Part shown: one piece after another, positions 8,201-21,693 of the stretch | Layout of the letters: each line of letters starts with the position of its first letter | How positions within the stretch are numbered: position 1 is the first letter of the stretch | NCBI RefSeq assembly: GCF_009795845.1 | Contig: NZ_WTEX01000006.1 | Location: 1-64,000 of the forward strand | Source: Gilliamella sp. Lep-s35 | GTDB taxonomy: Bacteria > Pseudomonadota > Gammaproteobacteria > Enterobacterales > Orbaceae | Length of the DNA stretch: 64,000 bases | Reading direction: 5' to 3' | Made by a program: the position numbers and the translations under genes | The notes under the pieces: model-generated | Seen by the model: the letters and a program-made list of their open reading frames with translations, nothing else | The model's database searches: none | What the model was told of the DNA's origin: nothing

Positions 8201-9871
8201 TTATCGATTCAGATCTTGTAGATTAGATTCAATTTCACAACGAATTTCGTTAATTTCTTCAAGATTTTGTCTATTTAATGCTTCCATAAAAACTTCGATA
8301 TATGATCCAATTAATAGTCGTTCATCACCCAATGATTGTGCCCATGCACGTTCTAGCCTTGCCAATAAAGTACGATTCGGCATTTCGTTGCGAGGGTGAA
8401 TTTTAAGTGCTTTCAAGCGATCATGACTTTCTTGTTTTTGTTTGTCTGTTAATCCAATTGGACTATGATCAATAACTTTGCCATGTTGTTTACCTGTTTC
8501 AAGCAAAACAACGTCTACTTCTAATAAGCCATTTAGATCATAACTAAAGCGGACATCAATTCCTTGTATTCTTTCCATTGGCGTTAGGGGCACTTCAAAC
8601 TCATCAATTAAAACATTATTTTCAACGCGTGGATTTTCACCTTGATAAACCGAAATACATATCACTTTTTGCTGAGGGTGCGTTGTGTAAAATGTTTTTA
8701 CTTTTGAGGTCGGTACAATGGTATTACGTTCAATAATGGGTGAAAATAACCCACTGACATTATTTGAACAACTTTCAATCCCTAGCGTATAAGGGCACAC
8801 ATCAGTTAAAATGACTTCTTCAACATCGGCATTTCGCAATCGACAAGCCGCTTGAACTGCGGCACCTTGTGCAACAATCGTTGTTGGATTGATATGGCGA
8901 TACGGTAATTTACCAAATAATTTGGTCACTAGCTCACGTACCACACCCAATTGTGATGAGCCACCCACTAATACAATATGTTCAAGCTGATTAGGCTTTA
9001 AGCGTGCATCACTTAATGCCTGTTCAATTGGTGCTCGTAAGCGATTAAGTAATGGTAACCATAACGTTTTTGCTCGGCTTTCGTTTAAGGAAAATTGCCA
9101 CTGCTTATCCTGCCAAATCCAAGTTAAAGTATGTGATTGTTCACCATTTAATTGACATTTTAGTTGTTCGGCTAAATCTAATAAGCGAGCATAATCATCG
9201 GTCGGAATATCTTGCTTTTTAAGGTTCCATTCACTTAAGCAAGCTTTAACAAGCTCTTGGGTAAAATCTTCACCACCTAAATAGTTATCACCAGCAGAAG
9301 CGTGCACTTCAATAATCGGCATGGCATATTCAAGTACAGTCACATCAAATGTGCCACCACCTAAATCAAATACTAATGTATTGCCCGATTGTTCTTCGTG
9401 TAATCCATATGCCATGGCAGCGGCGGTTGGTTCATTAATTAAACGTACAGCATTTAATCCTGCTAACTCAGCTGCGAACCGAGTTTGCTTGCGCTGTTCA
9501 TCATTAAAATAAGCAGGAACCGAAATAACCACATCACGAATTTCTTGTTTTAAAAACGCTTCGGCATCAGCTTTAAGTGATTTTAAAACCATGGCTGAAA
9601 GTTCAGTCGGTGTAAACTTTTTGTCTCCTAATTCAAACACTTTATTTGAGCCTAAAAAACGTTTAAAAGCCGCTGCACTACGATTGGGATGTGTAGTTAA
9701 ACGAGACAACGCTGCGTGTCCAACTAAAATAGAATCGTCTTCATCAACACTTACTGCAGATGGTGTAACAACTTCACCAATTGAATTAGGAATAAGAACT
9801 GGTTTGCCATCTTGCCAAATACAAATTAAACTGTTTGTCGTACCTAAATCAATACCGATTGGATAATGCAT
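8201..9871 (-). CDS. hscC: HscC, specialised Hsp70 chaperone
   Basis: Hsp70-family ATPase of 556 residues, the E. coli HscC length and shorter than DnaK. The ATPase domain shows GIDLGTTNS at 6-14, NEPTAAAMAYG near 147-157 and FDLGGGTFDVT at 168-178. A reduced substrate-binding part follows. HscC works with J-proteins of the DjlB/DjlC type, one of which is encoded convergently next door. HscA is excluded because no isc genes are near and the length is smaller. Start ATG 9871 is preceded by weak ribosome-binding sequence (AGAGAG). Confidence 0.93.
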   Translation of the reverse strand: MHYPIGIDLGTTNSLICIWQDGKPVLIPNSIGEVVTPSAVSVDEDDSILVGHAALSRLTTHPNRSAAAFKRFLGSNKVFELGDKKFTPTELSAMVLKSLKADAEAFLKQEIRDVVISVPAYFNDEQRKQTRFAAELAGLNAVRLINEPTAAAMAYGLHEEQSGNTLVFDLGGGTFDVTVLEYAMPIIEVHASAGDNYLGGEDFTQELVKACLSEWNLKKQDIPTDDYARLLDLAEQLKCQLNGEQSHTLTWIWQDKQWQFSLNESRAKTLWLPLLNRLRAPIEQALSDARLKPNQLEHIVLVGGSSQLGVVRELVTKLFGKLPYRHINPTTIVAQGAAVQAACRLRNADVEEVILTDVCPYTLGIESCSNNVSGLFSPIIERNTIVPTSKVKTFYTTHPQQKVICISVYQGENPRVENNVLIDEFEVPLTPMERIQGIDVRFSYDLNGLLEVDVVLLETGKQHGKVIDHSPIGLTDKQKQESHDRLKALKIHPRNEMPNRTLLARLERAWAQSLGDERLLIGSYIEVFMEALNRQNLEEINEIRCEIESNLQDLNR

Positions 9872-9946
9872 AAACTCTCTGAATAATATCGCAATTTTTT
9901 ATTGTTTGGATTATATACTAATGCTCACCTAAATTGCAAAAATCAG

Positions 9947-9975
9947 CTAAACACCTAAACACCTAAACACCTAAC
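9947..9975. repeat. Short tandem repeat, 8-bp unit
   Basis: About 3.5 direct copies of ACACCTAA between hscC and xseA. It is probably a slippage tract. No gene is affected. Confidence 0.8.
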
Positions 9976-10001
9976 CACTTAGTAATAAAACGATTTATAA
10001 A

Positions 10002-11336
10002 CTACTTATCGATTTTAGTAATTTGACTAACAATACTGCCTTTTTTTAGCTTTGTAATAATTAATTCACCAACAGCTACTTGTTCAGGAAAGCGAACCAC
10101 GGTGTTATTTTGATTTGTCGTAACAGAATAACCCCTTTCAAGTGTCGCAAGTGGGCTGACGCTATTAAGTTGGGAGGTTTGTAAAACAAATTGGTGTTGA
10201 GATTGAGTCAATTTTTGTTGTACTAAATGAATAATTTGTTGCTGTTTTTGACTAACAAATTGCTGTAAAGAGTAAATTTTATTTTGTGGTGAAATGCGTG
10301 ACAATCGTTTATCTAATTGATTGTATTGGTTTGATTTTTTGAGTAAATATTGCTGAATATTATCATATAATGTGTGACGATAAGTGAGCAGCGTGTTTAG
10401 CTGTTTTGCTAACTTTGTTTGAGGGTGCTGAGTTTGCAACCGATGATACCATTTATTTAGTTTTTCTCGGCTCTGTATTAAATAGTAATCCATTGCCATA
10501 GATAAATGTTGCTGTTGAGCTTGCAAGCGCTTAACTTGCGCTAGGCTATCTTGGCTAACTAGTTCGGCAGCAGCCGATGGTGTTGCCGCTCTAACATCAG
10601 CAACAAAATCAGCAATGGTAAAATCAATTTCATGCCCAACGGCACTGACAATCGGTAATTGACTTGCAAATATAGCCCTTGCAACGATTTCTTCGTTAAA
10701 TGACCATAAATCTTCAATCGATCCGCCACCCCGTCCAACAATTAAGACATCACACTCTTTACGAATGTTGGCGATTTGAATCATTTTGGCAATTTGTTCG
10801 GCCGCTTCAATACCTTGTACTTGCGTTGGGTAGATAACCACATGCAAACTTGGATCACGACGTTTTAATATCTGGCAAATATCATACAACGCTGCGCCCG
10901 TTGACGATGTAATAATACCCACGGTGCGGATATTTTCAGGAAGTGGCTTTTTATAAATGGCATCAAATATTCCTTCATCTGAAAGCTGTTTCTTTAACTG
11001 TTCAAATTTTTGTTGTAATAGCCCAGCACCTGCAGGCTGAATTTTATCAATAACCAGTTGATATTCACCACGAGCTTCGTACAAGGTTACTGTTGCTCTA
11101 ACTAAAACCTGTTGCCCATTTTGTGGCGTAAAACCTGCCCGAAAATTACTGTTGCGAAACATCGCGCAACGAACTTGTGCGCTATCGTCTTTTAACGAAA
11201 AATACCAATGACCCGATGAGGGACGCGAAAAGTTAGAAACTTCGCCCACTAACCAGACCTGCCCAATTGCATCAGACAGTAAATCTTTAACAATTTGATT
11301 AAGATCTTTGACCGATAAAACCGAGCTGTTTTGCAT
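10002..11336 (-). CDS. xseA: Exodeoxyribonuclease VII large subunit XseA
   Basis: Large subunit of the single-strand-specific exonuclease VII. It has 444 residues. An N-terminal OB-fold (VWLVGEVSNFSRPSSGHWYF near 27-46) is followed by the catalytic domain with VGRGGGSIEDLWSFNEE near 200-217 and the SAVGHEIDFTIADFVADVRA segment. A long helical coiled-coil rich in Gln and Lys and a C-terminal GYSVT segment complete the family plan. The small subunit xseB is not adjacent. The stop of xthA lies 31 bp upstream on the same strand. Confidence 0.96.
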   Translation of the reverse strand: MQNSSVLSVKDLNQIVKDLLSDAIGQVWLVGEVSNFSRPSSGHWYFSLKDDSAQVRCAMFRNSNFRAGFTPQNGQQVLVRATVTLYEARGEYQLVIDKIQPAGAGLLQQKFEQLKKQLSDEGIFDAIYKKPLPENIRTVGIITSSTGAALYDICQILKRRDPSLHVVIYPTQVQGIEAAEQIAKMIQIANIRKECDVLIVGRGGGSIEDLWSFNEEIVARAIFASQLPIVSAVGHEIDFTIADFVADVRAATPSAAAELVSQDSLAQVKRLQAQQQHLSMAMDYYLIQSREKLNKWYHRLQTQHPQTKLAKQLNTLLTYRHTLYDNIQQYLLKKSNQYNQLDKRLSRISPQNKIYSLQQFVSQKQQQIIHLVQQKLTQSQHQFVLQTSQLNSVSPLATLERGYSVTTNQNNTVVRFPEQVAVGELIITKLKKGSIVSQITKIDK

Positions 11337-11366
11337 GTGATGATCCTTTATTACGATGATACAAAT

Positions 11367-12173
11367 TTATATTAAATCAAATTTAGCCCAAATTGGCGCA
11401 TGGTCTGAGGGTTTGTCCATTGCCCGAATAGCATAATCAATCCCTGTTTGTTGACAGTGTGCTAGCAATTTTTGGCTAGCTAAAATTAGATCAATCCTAA
11501 GTCCTGTGTCTGTTTCAAACCCTTTTGATCGGTAATCAAACCATGAATATTCTTGCTTTGTTGGATGTTCGTTACGATAAGTATCTATAAAGCCAAGTGA
11601 CATTAAATTGTTCATCCATTCACGCTCTTGCGGTAAAAATGAACATTTACCCGTACGAAGCCAACGTTTACGGCTTTCTTCTGAAATACCAATATCTAAA
11701 TCAGTCGGACTGATGTTCATATCACCCATAATTAAAGTTAATTGATTATTTAATTGATGCTTTTGTAAATGGTAAATCAAATCTTGATAAAACTTACGTT
11801 TAGCAGGGTATTTAGTTTCATGATGTAAACTTTCACCTTGCGGAAAATAGCCATTAATTATGGTTAAATTGCCTTTATTAGTAGGTAATTGAGCCATAAT
11901 TAAACGGCATTGTGCTTCATCCCCATCGGTTGGAAAACCACATTGCACCGACAGCGGTTTTTGCTTTGTTAGTAAAGCAACTCCGTAATGTCCTTTTTGC
12001 CCGTGATAGTTTAGGTAATAACCAAATGGTTCTAGCTCAGCAATAGGAAACTGGTCATTATGGACTTTCGTTTCTTGTAAGCCAATCACATCAGGCTGGT
12101 ATTTATCAATAATGGCTGCTAATTGGTGAATTCGAGCTCGAAGGCTGTTAATATTAAATGAGATAACATTCAT
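11367..12173 (-). CDS. xthA: Exodeoxyribonuclease III XthA
   Basis: AP endonuclease and 3'-5' exonuclease of base excision repair. It has 268 residues, equal to E. coli. Active-site residues are visible: E34 in GLQETK, D151 and N153 in [13 protein letters not shown], the aspartate in RIDLILAS, and the C-terminal histidine in [10 protein letters not shown] (about 258). It is transcribed toward xseA and is divergent from tyrA. Confidence 0.97.
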   Translation of the reverse strand: MNVISFNINSLRARIHQLAAIIDKYQPDVIGLQETKVHNDQFPIAELEPFGYYLNYHGQKGHYGVALLTKQKPLSVQCGFPTDGDEAQCRLIMAQLPTNKGNLTIINGYFPQGESLHHETKYPAKRKFYQDLIYHLQKHQLNNQLTLIMGDMNISPTDLDIGISEESRKRWLRTGKCSFLPQEREWMNNLMSLGFIDTYRNEHPTKQEYSWFDYRSKGFETDTGLRIDLILASQKLLAHCQQTGIDYAIRAMDKPSDHAPIWAKFDLI

Positions 12174-12288
12174 GTTGATTTATTGTCTTGTATTTGATGT
12201 TCTAAATACGCATCGTACCAAAAATACGTTATACTGTTAAGCTATTACAGAAAAAGCAACTCTTTGTGATAATAAGGAACTACCCAAT

Positions 12289-13410
12289 ATGTCTACGGAA
12301 CTACTTGCCTTACGCGATAAAATCGATGAAGTTGATCAATCCATTTTATCTTTAATTTCAAAGCGATTAGCGTTAGTTGCCGAAGTTGGCGAAGTAAAAA
12401 GCAAGCATGGTATTCCCATCTATGATCCTAAACGTGAATCCGCTATGCTAACTAAAAGACGGCAAGAGGCTGAAGCTCAAGGTGTTTCTCCTGTTTTAAT
12501 TGAAGATATTTTACGTCGTTTAATGCGTGAATCTTATATTAGCGAAAACGACAAGGGCTTTAAAAAAGTCTACACGGGTCAAGGTTCTGTCGTGATTGTT
12601 GGCGGTAATGGGCAAATGGGCCGGTTATTTGCTCGGTTATTTACGTTATCGGGCTATCAGGTGAAAACGTTAGGCTCAAAAACGATGCATCAAGCAGCCG
12701 AAGTGGTTGCTGATGCAATTTCGGTTATTGTAACCGTGCCGATTAATAAAACTTGCGAAATCATTAAACAATTACCGCCATTACCCAAAGATTGTATTTT
12801 AACGGATTTTACATCCATAAAAGCTAAGCCTCTCCAAGCAATGCTTGATAAACATCAAGGACCTGTTGTTGGTTTGCATCCAATGTTTGGTCCTGATGTG
12901 CCAAATTTGGCTAAACAAGTCATTGTTTATTGTGATGGACGTGAGAAAGCGAAATATCAATGGTTAATTGAGCAAATGCGGATATGGGGTGCCAATTTAT
13001 GTGCGATTGATGCCAAAGAGCATGATAAATGTATGTCATTTATTCAAGCATTACGCCATTTTACCTCGTTTTCATATGGTGTTAATTTACAACGTGAACA
13101 AGCGGATTTGGAACAACTCATTGCATTATCATCACCAATCTATCGGCTTGAACTGATGATGGTTGGACGCCTGTTTGCGCAAGATCCCGAACTTTATGCT
13201 GATATTATCATGGCATCTGATGATAACATTGAATTAATCAAGCGTTATTATAAATGTTTTGGGGAAATGGTGAATTTAATTGAACAACGAGACAAAACTA
13301 AGTTTATAAAAAACTTTAATGAAGTTACCCAGTGGTTTGGCAGTTATGCCGAGCGCTTTATCAAAGAGAGCCAAGGGTTATTAAAATTTGCTAATGATAA
13401 TCGAGCGTAA
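12289..13410 (+). CDS. tyrA: Chorismate mutase / prephenate dehydrogenase TyrA
   Basis: Bifunctional enzyme of tyrosine synthesis converting chorismate to prephenate and then, with NAD+, to 4-hydroxyphenylpyruvate. It has 373 residues, matching E. coli. The AroQ-type mutase domain spans about 1-90 ([20 protein letters not shown]). The Rossmann dehydrogenase starts at [18 protein letters not shown] near 104 and has the substrate-site [10 protein letters not shown] and FIQALRHF motifs. The ribosome binding site is AAGGAA 8 nt upstream. No aroF or tyrR lies nearby, so aromatic operon context is lost. Confidence 0.97.
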   Translation: MSTELLALRDKIDEVDQSILSLISKRLALVAEVGEVKSKHGIPIYDPKRESAMLTKRRQEAEAQGVSPVLIEDILRRLMRESYISENDKGFKKVYTGQGSVVIVGGNGQMGRLFARLFTLSGYQVKTLGSKTMHQAAEVVADAISVIVTVPINKTCEIIKQLPPLPKDCILTDFTSIKAKPLQAMLDKHQGPVVGLHPMFGPDVPNLAKQVIVYCDGREKAKYQWLIEQMRIWGANLCAIDAKEHDKCMSFIQALRHFTSFSYGVNLQREQADLEQLIALSSPIYRLELMMVGRLFAQDPELYADIIMASDDNIELIKRYYKCFGEMVNLIEQRDKTKFIKNFNEVTQWFGSYAERFIKESQGLLKFANDNRA

Positions 13411-13411
13411 C

Positions 13412-13453
13412 TTTATATTAAACGGTATATTTTCCTGAAAGTTTTTTACAAGT
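13412..13453 (+). repeat. Dispersed intergenic repeat, copy B
   Basis: Directly after the tyrA stop: TTTATATTAAACGGTATATT, then TTCCTGAAAGTTTTTTACAA. Same orientation relative to the upstream gene as copies A, C, D, F and H. Confidence 0.78.
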
Positions 13454-13560
13454 TAAAAATATACTTTTTATCAAAAAAACAGTGTTATATAGTTTTATAA
13501 CAAAGCATTACAGTTTAATAAAGTGGTTAAAGATAACAAATGTTAGTATGAGGAAATAGA

Positions 13561-14892
13561 ATGTCTAATCGAAAATATTTTGGTACAGATGGGATTAGGG
13601 GTAAAGTTGGACAATATCCTATCACACCAGATTTTGCACTCAAATTAGGTTGGGCAGCAGGACGAGTTCTTGCCAAAGACGGCGTTAAAAAAGTATTAAT
13701 TGGTAAAGATACTCGTATTTCAGGTTATATGCTTGAATCGGCCTTAGAAGCAGGGTTTGCTTCGGCAGGTGTTGCAGCAGCCTTTACTGGACCAATGCCA
13801 ACGCCTGCTATCGCTTATTTAACCCGCACCTTTCGTGCTGATGCGGGCGTTGTTATTTCTGCTTCACACAATCCTTTTTATGATAATGGTATTAAGTTTT
13901 TTTCAACCGAAGGAAAAAAACTTGATGATGCCATCGAATTAGAAATCGAAGCTGAACTTGAAAAAGAGATCGACTGCGTCGAATCCAAACAACTTGGACG
14001 AGCAAGCCGTATCACCGATGCCGCAGGGCGTTATATCGAATTTTGTAAAAGCACATTTGATCATGATTTGAGTTTAGCAGGACTTAAAATTGTTGTTGAT
14101 TGCGCTAATGGTGCTACCTATCATATCGCTCCTAAAGTATTACGAGAACTTGGTGCGCAAGTAATAAAAATGGGTTGTGAGCCAGATGGTGTTAACATCA
14201 ACGAAAACTGTGGTGCAACAGATGTTAAGGAACTTGCTAAACGTGTTATTGATGAAAAAGCCAATTTAGGTTTTGCCTTAGATGGTGATGGCGATCGTAT
14301 TATTATGGTTGATCATAACGGTCAAAAAATTGATGGTGATTTAATTATCTATATCATTGCTCGTGAAGCATTAAGGCAAGGCCAATTAAAAGGCGGTGTT
14401 GTTGGTACATTAATGAGCAACATGGGGCTTGAAATAGCACTTAAAAATCTTGGTATTCCTTTTGTTCGCGCCAAAGTTGGCGACCGTTATGTGCTTGAAA
14501 AATTAGTTGAGAAGAACTGGCGCCTAGGTGCTGAAAATTCAGGGCATGTTTTATTATTAGATAAAACGACAACCGGTGACGGTATTGTTGCCGGTTTACA
14601 AGTTCTGGCAGCAATGGTTCGTAATGATATGTCGTTAGCTGATTTATGCAGTGGCATGATAATGTTGCCACAAGTATTAATTAATGTTCGGTTTTCAGGT
14701 GAACATGATCCACTAAAAAGTGCTCAGGTAAAATTGGCAATAGAACAAGCAGAAAAACAACTTGGTAACAATGGGCGAGTATTGATCCGTAAATCAGGAA
14801 CAGAACCGCTTATTCGCGTAATGGTGGAAGGAAATAACGAAACAGAAGTGCAAAATTTGGCCGAAGCTATTGCTGTAGCGGTTAAAACCTAA
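13561..14892 (+). CDS. glmM: Phosphoglucosamine mutase GlmM
   Basis: Interconverts glucosamine-6-phosphate and glucosamine-1-phosphate for UDP-GlcNAc and cell-wall synthesis. It has 443 residues. The phosphoserine is S102 in [17 protein letters not shown]. The Mg-binding loop [12 protein letters not shown] and the phosphate-binding [15 protein letters not shown] near the C-terminus are intact. The ribosome binding site is GAGGAAA 6 nt upstream. folP and ftsH, its neighbours in E. coli, are absent; the atp operon follows instead. Confidence 0.97.
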   Translation: MSNRKYFGTDGIRGKVGQYPITPDFALKLGWAAGRVLAKDGVKKVLIGKDTRISGYMLESALEAGFASAGVAAAFTGPMPTPAIAYLTRTFRADAGVVISASHNPFYDNGIKFFSTEGKKLDDAIELEIEAELEKEIDCVESKQLGRASRITDAAGRYIEFCKSTFDHDLSLAGLKIVVDCANGATYHIAPKVLRELGAQVIKMGCEPDGVNINENCGATDVKELAKRVIDEKANLGFALDGDGDRIIMVDHNGQKIDGDLIIYIIAREALRQGQLKGGVVGTLMSNMGLEIALKNLGIPFVRAKVGDRYVLEKLVEKNWRLGAENSGHVLLLDKTTTGDGIVAGLQVLAAMVRNDMSLADLCSGMIMLPQVLINVRFSGEHDPLKSAQVKLAIEQAEKQLGNNGRVLIRKSGTEPLIRVMVEGNNETEVQNLAEAIAVAVKT

Positions 14893-15025
14893 AAATAGCA
14901 TCATTTATACCCATTAATTAAACCATTAATTGTGCAATATTAGGGGTAAAATGATAATTGAAGTTGTAAATATTTACATAAATTTAGTAAAAAGTGTCTA
15001 AATTCTTAATTTAGTTAATCAAAGG

Positions 15026-15056
15026 TTGACTTAATATAGGCAATTAGGTTTAAAAT
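15026..15056 (+). promoter_or_regulatory. Candidate promoter of the atp operon
   Basis: TTGACT (15026-15031) followed at 17-19 nt by TTTAAAAT (15049-15056). It is the best sigma-70-like pair in the 254-bp gap before atpB and would leave a leader of about 85 nt holding the stem-loop at 15080-15113. Predicted by eye only. Confidence 0.45.
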
Positions 15057-15079
15057 AGTAGCTTCGAGTTATTACAGCG

Positions 15080-15113
15080 ATTGCTTATACCTTTTTAAAC
15101 AAGTATAAGCAAT
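15080..15113 (+). promoter_or_regulatory. Stem-loop in the atp leader
   Basis: Perfect 11-bp inverted repeat ATTGCTTATAC (15080-15090) and GTATAAGCAAT (15103-15113) with a 12-nt loop, followed by ATTTTATTTTT. It ends 33 nt before the atpB ATG. It could be an attenuator, an mRNA-stabilising hairpin or a binding site for a regulator. Confidence 0.6.
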
Positions 15114-15137
15114 ATTTTATTTTTAGAAATAAGTTAA

Positions 15138-16193
<1,056 letters not shown>

Positions 16194-16217
16194 TAAAAAT
16201 TTAAGAGGAATCGTGTC

Positions 16218-16688
16218 ATGAATATGAACGCAACGCTCCTCGGCCAAGCAATTACATTTGTATTGTTTGTTTGGTTCTGTATGAAGTTTGTTTGGCCGCC
16301 TGTTATTGGCGCGATTGAAAAACGCCAAAAAGAGATAGCAGATGGCCTTGCTTCAGCAGAAACAGCAAAAAAAGATTTGGAATTAGCCAAAGCAAATACA
16401 TCTGACATAATGCAACAGGCTAAGGTTGAGGCTAATGCAATTATTGAGCAAGCAAACAAACGCAAAGCTGCTATTCTTGAAGAAGCAAAGCAAGAAGCTG
16501 TGCGTGAAAAAGAGCGAATTGTTGCTCAAGGGCTTGCCGAAGTAGAGGCCGAACGCAAACGAGCAAAAGAAGAGCTTAAACAACAAGTTGCAGCACTTGC
16601 TATTGCTGGGGCAGAAAAAATTATTCAACGCTCTGTTAATGAAGCCGCAAATAGCGACATCATTGATAAACTCGTAGCTGAACTATAA
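16218..16688 (+). CDS. atpF: ATP synthase Fo subunit b (AtpF)
   Basis: Peripheral stalk subunit. It has 156 residues, the same as E. coli. It has one N-terminal transmembrane helix (ILVFLFVWFC-like region, about 5-25) and then a long charged coiled coil that dimerises, ending [12 protein letters not shown]. The ribosome binding site is AGAGGA 10 nt upstream of ATG 16218; a second ATG at 16224 is less likely given the E. coli N-terminus. Confidence 0.96.
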   Translation: MNMNATLLGQAITFVLFVWFCMKFVWPPVIGAIEKRQKEIADGLASAETAKKDLELAKANTSDIMQQAKVEANAIIEQANKRKAAILEEAKQEAVREKERIVAQGLAEVEAERKRAKEELKQQVAALAIAGAEKIIQRSVNEAANSDIIDKLVAEL

Positions 16689-16701
16689 GGAGAATAGAGC
16701 A

Positions 16702-17235
16702 ATGGCTGACTTAATTACAATTGCTCGCCCTTATGCTAAAGCTGCTTTCGATTTTGCGATAGAAAAAAACAGCATTGAATCATGGCATAAAATGTTGGTG
16801 TTAACGTCACAAGTGAGTCAAGACCCACAAGTTCGAAGTATTTTAACATCTGACATGAAAGCCGATTCGGTGGCTAATCTACTCATCAACATCTGTAAAG
16901 ATGTGTTAGATGAGTTTAATACCAATTTTATTAAAATTATGGCAGAGAACAAGCGGTTATCACTTCTTCCTGAAGTGCTAACTTTGTTTGAACAATACTG
17001 TTTAGATAGAGAGTCTCAAGCAGATGTCGATGTTATTTCTGCCGATGAGCTCACAAGTGAACAACTTAATAAAATTTCTGTCGCTGTCGAAAAACGTTTA
17101 TCACGAAAAATAAAACTAAAATGTCATATAGATAAATCGCTCATTTCTGGTTTTATTATTCGTACGGGCGATATGGTTATTGATAGTAGTATCAGAGGGC
17201 GTTTAAATCGTTTAAATGACGCTCTACAGTCTTAA
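16702..17235 (+). CDS. atpH: ATP synthase F1 subunit delta (AtpH)
   Basis: Links the peripheral stalk to the top of F1. It has 177 residues, as in E. coli, and begins [18 protein letters not shown], the conserved OSCP/delta start. It ends with the [11 protein letters not shown] segment. It lies 13 bp after atpF with AAGGAG upstream. Confidence 0.96.
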   Translation: MADLITIARPYAKAAFDFAIEKNSIESWHKMLVLTSQVSQDPQVRSILTSDMKADSVANLLINICKDVLDEFNTNFIKIMAENKRLSLLPEVLTLFEQYCLDRESQADVDVISADELTSEQLNKISVAVEKRLSRKIKLKCHIDKSLISGFIIRTGDMVIDSSIRGRLNRLNDALQS

Positions 17236-17246
17236 GGGGACTGATA

Positions 17247-18788
17247 ATGCAGCTAAATTCAACTGAAATAAGTGAACTAATTAAAGAGCGAATAGCTCAG
17301 TTCAATATTGTGAGTGATGCTCACAATGAAGGCACTATCATATCTGTAAGTGATGGTATTCTTCGAATCCACGGATTAACCGACGTAATGCAAGGCGAAA
17401 TGATTGCATTACCTGGGGGTCGCTATGCAATGGCACTTAACCTTGAAAGAGATTCAGTCGGTGCGGTAGTTATGGGGCCATACGAAGATTTATCGGAAGG
17501 TATGAAAGTACAATGTACTGGTCGTATTTTACAAGTACCTGTTGGTGAAGGTCTATTAGGACGCGTAATTAATACACTTGGTGAACCAATTGATGGTAAA
17601 GGCTCACTTCAACATGATGGTTTTTCACCCGTAGAAGTCGTTGCCCCTGGTGTTATCGATCGTAAATCTGTTGACCAAGCTTTACAAACTGGTTATAAAG
17701 CGGTTGACTCAATGATTCCAATTGGTCGAGGTCAACGTGAGCTTATCATCGGTGACCGTCAAACAGGTAAAACAGCATTAGCAATCGATGCAATCATCAA
17801 TCAACGTAATTCAGGTGTAAAATGTATTTACGTTGCCATTGGTCAAAAACAATCTACTATTGCTAATGTAGTGCGTAAACTTGAAGAATATGGCGCACTT
17901 AAAAACACAATTGTGGTTGTTGCGTCTGCTTCTGAATCAGCTGCGTTGCAATATTTAGCACCGTATGCAGGTTGTGCAATGGGTGAATACTTCCGTGACC
18001 GCGGTCAAGATGCATTAATTGTTTATGATGATTTATCAAAACAAGCCGTTGCTTATCGTCAAATTTCGTTATTACTTCGTCGTCCACCTGGACGTGAAGC
18101 TTATCCTGGTGATGTGTTCTATCTTCACTCTCGTTTACTTGAACGTGCAGCGCGCGTTAACGAAGCTTATGTTGAAGAATTTACCAAAGGTGAAGTTAAA
18201 GGTAAAACTGGCTCATTAACAGCATTACCAATTATAGAAACCCAAGCGGGTGACGTTTCAGCATTCGTACCAACTAACGTAATTTCGATTACTGATGGTC
18301 AGATTTTCCTTGAAACTAGCCTATTTAACTCAGGTATCCGCCCTGCGGTTAACCCTGGTATTTCGGTTTCACGTGTGGGTGGTGCTGCACAAACGAAGAT
18401 AATGAAAAAATTATCAGGTGGTATTCGTACTGCGCTTGCACAGTATCGTGAGTTGGCTGCGTTCTCTCAATTTGCATCAGACTTAGATGAAGCAACAAGA
18501 AACCAATTAAGCCACGGTGAAAAAGTAACTGAACTATTGAAACAAAAGCAATACTTACCAATGACAGTTGCTGAACAATCAATAGTACTTTACGCCGCTG
18601 AACGTGGTTATCTTGAAGATGTAGAATTAGCTAAAGTATTGCCATTTGAAGCAGCACTTCTTGCTTATGCCCATAGTCAATACGCTGATTTTGTTAAATC
18701 AATTGATGAAACAGGTAATTACGATGATGAGATTGAAGCTAAGCTAAAAGAGTTACTCGAAAGCTTTAAATCAACTCAAACATGGTAA
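17247..18788 (+). CDS. atpA: ATP synthase F1 subunit alpha (AtpA)
   Basis: Non-catalytic nucleotide-binding subunit. It has 513 residues, equal to E. coli. The Walker A motif GDRQTGKT is at 169-176, and the arginine finger lies in the segment [10 protein letters not shown]. The start sits 11 bp after atpH with GGGGA upstream. Confidence 0.98.
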   Translation: MQLNSTEISELIKERIAQFNIVSDAHNEGTIISVSDGILRIHGLTDVMQGEMIALPGGRYAMALNLERDSVGAVVMGPYEDLSEGMKVQCTGRILQVPVGEGLLGRVINTLGEPIDGKGSLQHDGFSPVEVVAPGVIDRKSVDQALQTGYKAVDSMIPIGRGQRELIIGDRQTGKTALAIDAIINQRNSGVKCIYVAIGQKQSTIANVVRKLEEYGALKNTIVVVASASESAALQYLAPYAGCAMGEYFRDRGQDALIVYDDLSKQAVAYRQISLLLRRPPGREAYPGDVFYLHSRLLERAARVNEAYVEEFTKGEVKGKTGSLTALPIIETQAGDVSAFVPTNVISITDGQIFLETSLFNSGIRPAVNPGISVSRVGGAAQTKIMKKLSGGIRTALAQYRELAAFSQFASDLDEATRNQLSHGEKVTELLKQKQYLPMTVAEQSIVLYAAERGYLEDVELAKVLPFEAALLAYAHSQYADFVKSIDETGNYDDEIEAKLKELLESFKSTQTW

Positions 18789-18802
18789 GGGTGAGGTAAA
18801 AT

Positions 18803-19672
18803 ATGGCTAATGCAAAAGAAATTAGAACCAAAATTGCCAGTATCCAAAGTACACAAAAAATCACAAAAGCGATGGAAATGGTTGCCAATTCTAAAATGCG
18901 TAAAACGCAAGATAGAATGGCTGCTAGTCGACCCTATGCTGAAATGATTCGTGAAGTAATTGGACATTTAGCGTTAGCTCAAATAGGCGCCAAACATCCC
19001 TATTTAGAAAAAAGAGATGTAAAGCGAGTTGGCTATCTTATCATTTCAACCGATCGTGGTTTATGTGGTGGTTTAAATATCAATCTTTTTAAGACTGTCA
19101 TTGCTGATATGTCAGCATGGCAGGAAAAGGGTGTTGAAGCAGATGTTGCTTTAATTGGTTCTCGGGCAGTTTCGTTTTTTTCATTAGTAAAAGCAAACAT
19201 CTTAACCCAAGTCACCAATTTAGGTGATGAACCCGCTTTATCTGAGTTGATTGGTCCGGTAAAAACAATGCTTGGGGCATACGATAACGGTAAAATTGAC
19301 AAACTATATATTGTAACAAATAGATTTATCAATACCATGTCGCAAAAACCGACAATACAGCAGTTATTACCGTTACCGCCATCAGAGGATAAAGAGCTTA
19401 AAGCTTCATCATGGGATTATATTTATGAGCCTGATGCTAAATCACTATTAGATGTGATTTTACGTCGCTATATTGAATCACAAGTTTATCAAGCAGTGGT
19501 TGAAAATCTAGCGAGTGAACAAGCAGCAAGAATGGTGGCCATGAAAGCAGCAACAGATAATGGTGCAAACTTAATCAATGAATTACAAATTGTGTATAAC
19601 AAAGCCCGTCAAGGTGCTATCACGAATGAATTAATTGATATTGTATCGGGTGCAGCTGCTGTTTCAGGTTAG
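18803..19672 (+). CDS. atpG: ATP synthase F1 subunit gamma (AtpG)
   Basis: Central rotor shaft. It has 289 residues. The N-terminal helix ([20 protein letters not shown]) and C-terminal helix ([20 protein letters not shown]) that form the rotating coiled coil are conserved, as is [11 protein letters not shown] near 83-93. Confidence 0.97.
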   Translation: MANAKEIRTKIASIQSTQKITKAMEMVANSKMRKTQDRMAASRPYAEMIREVIGHLALAQIGAKHPYLEKRDVKRVGYLIISTDRGLCGGLNINLFKTVIADMSAWQEKGVEADVALIGSRAVSFFSLVKANILTQVTNLGDEPALSELIGPVKTMLGAYDNGKIDKLYIVTNRFINTMSQKPTIQQLLPLPPSEDKELKASSWDYIYEPDAKSLLDVILRRYIESQVYQAVVENLASEQAARMVAMKAATDNGANLINELQIVYNKARQGAITNELIDIVSGAAAVSG

Positions 19673-19692
19673 TGCTAAATATTGGCTTATAG

Positions 19693-21102
<1,410 letters not shown>

Positions 21103-21143
21103 GAGATTCATTGAACTAAGATCATATTAATGGAGATCGTATT

Positions 21144-21569
21144 ATGGCACTAACTTCCTATCAATTAGAAGTTGTTAGTGCTGAATCTCACCTATTTTCG
21201 GGTGATGTTCAGCGAATCAGAGTAACAGGTAGAGAAGGTGAATTAGGTATTTATCCTGGGCATACTCCTCTACTTACAACCATAAAACCAGGTATGGTTG
21301 GTATTGTGAAAACGAATGGTGAAGAAGAGTTTATCTATCTATCTGGTGGCATCTTAGAGGTTCAACCTAATATCGTAACCATCTTAGCCGATACCGCAAT
21401 TCGTGGCGAAGATTTAGATGAAGTAAGAGCACAAGAAGCAGTAAGGCAAGCACAAGAACAGATTAATCACCCAAGTGATGATATGTCTTTTGCCCAAGCA
21501 TCGGCCAAATTATCAAAAGCGTTGGCAAAAATTCGCGTTATCGAGTTAACTCGCCGTATGGGTCAATAG
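21144..21569 (+). CDS. atpC: ATP synthase F1 subunit epsilon (AtpC)
   Basis: Regulatory rotor subunit. It has 141 residues. The N-terminal beta-sandwich ([20 protein letters not shown] and [17 protein letters not shown]) and the two-helix C-terminal domain that inhibits ATP hydrolysis are both present. It is the last gene of the operon and is followed by a strong terminator. Confidence 0.97.
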   Translation: MALTSYQLEVVSAESHLFSGDVQRIRVTGREGELGIYPGHTPLLTTIKPGMVGIVKTNGEEEFIYLSGGILEVQPNIVTILADTAIRGEDLDEVRAQEAVRQAQEQINHPSDDMSFAQASAKLSKALAKIRVIELTRRMGQ

Positions 21570-21594
21570 TTTGCGTTTGTGCTTAACCATATAT

Positions 21595-21633
21595 AAAAAG
21601 GTTACTTACACTGCTAAGTAACCTTTTTAATAT
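21595..21633 (+). terminator. Terminator of the atp operon
   Basis: Perfect stem AAAAAGGTTACTTA / TAAGTAACCTTTTT (21595-21608 and 21615-21628) with a 6-nt loop and a T-rich end, 26 bp after atpC. Confidence 0.93.
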
Positions 21634-21650
21634 TTTGATTTATAATAAAA

Positions 21651-21693
21651 TTATACTTAAACACATAGCTTTCCTGAAACTTTTTGACAAAAA
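21651..21693 (+). repeat. Dispersed intergenic repeat, copy C
   Basis: TTATACTTAAACACATAGCT followed by TTCCTGAAACTTTTTGACAA, just after the atp terminator. Nearly the same as copy H next to cas3. Confidence 0.8.

Noticed and set aside
19033-19338. Antisense reading frame within atpG (and similar ones in atpA, recC, carA, cas3)
   Set aside because: They lie wholly inside strongly recognised genes, lack ribosome binding sites and show no family features; they are shadows of the coding strand.
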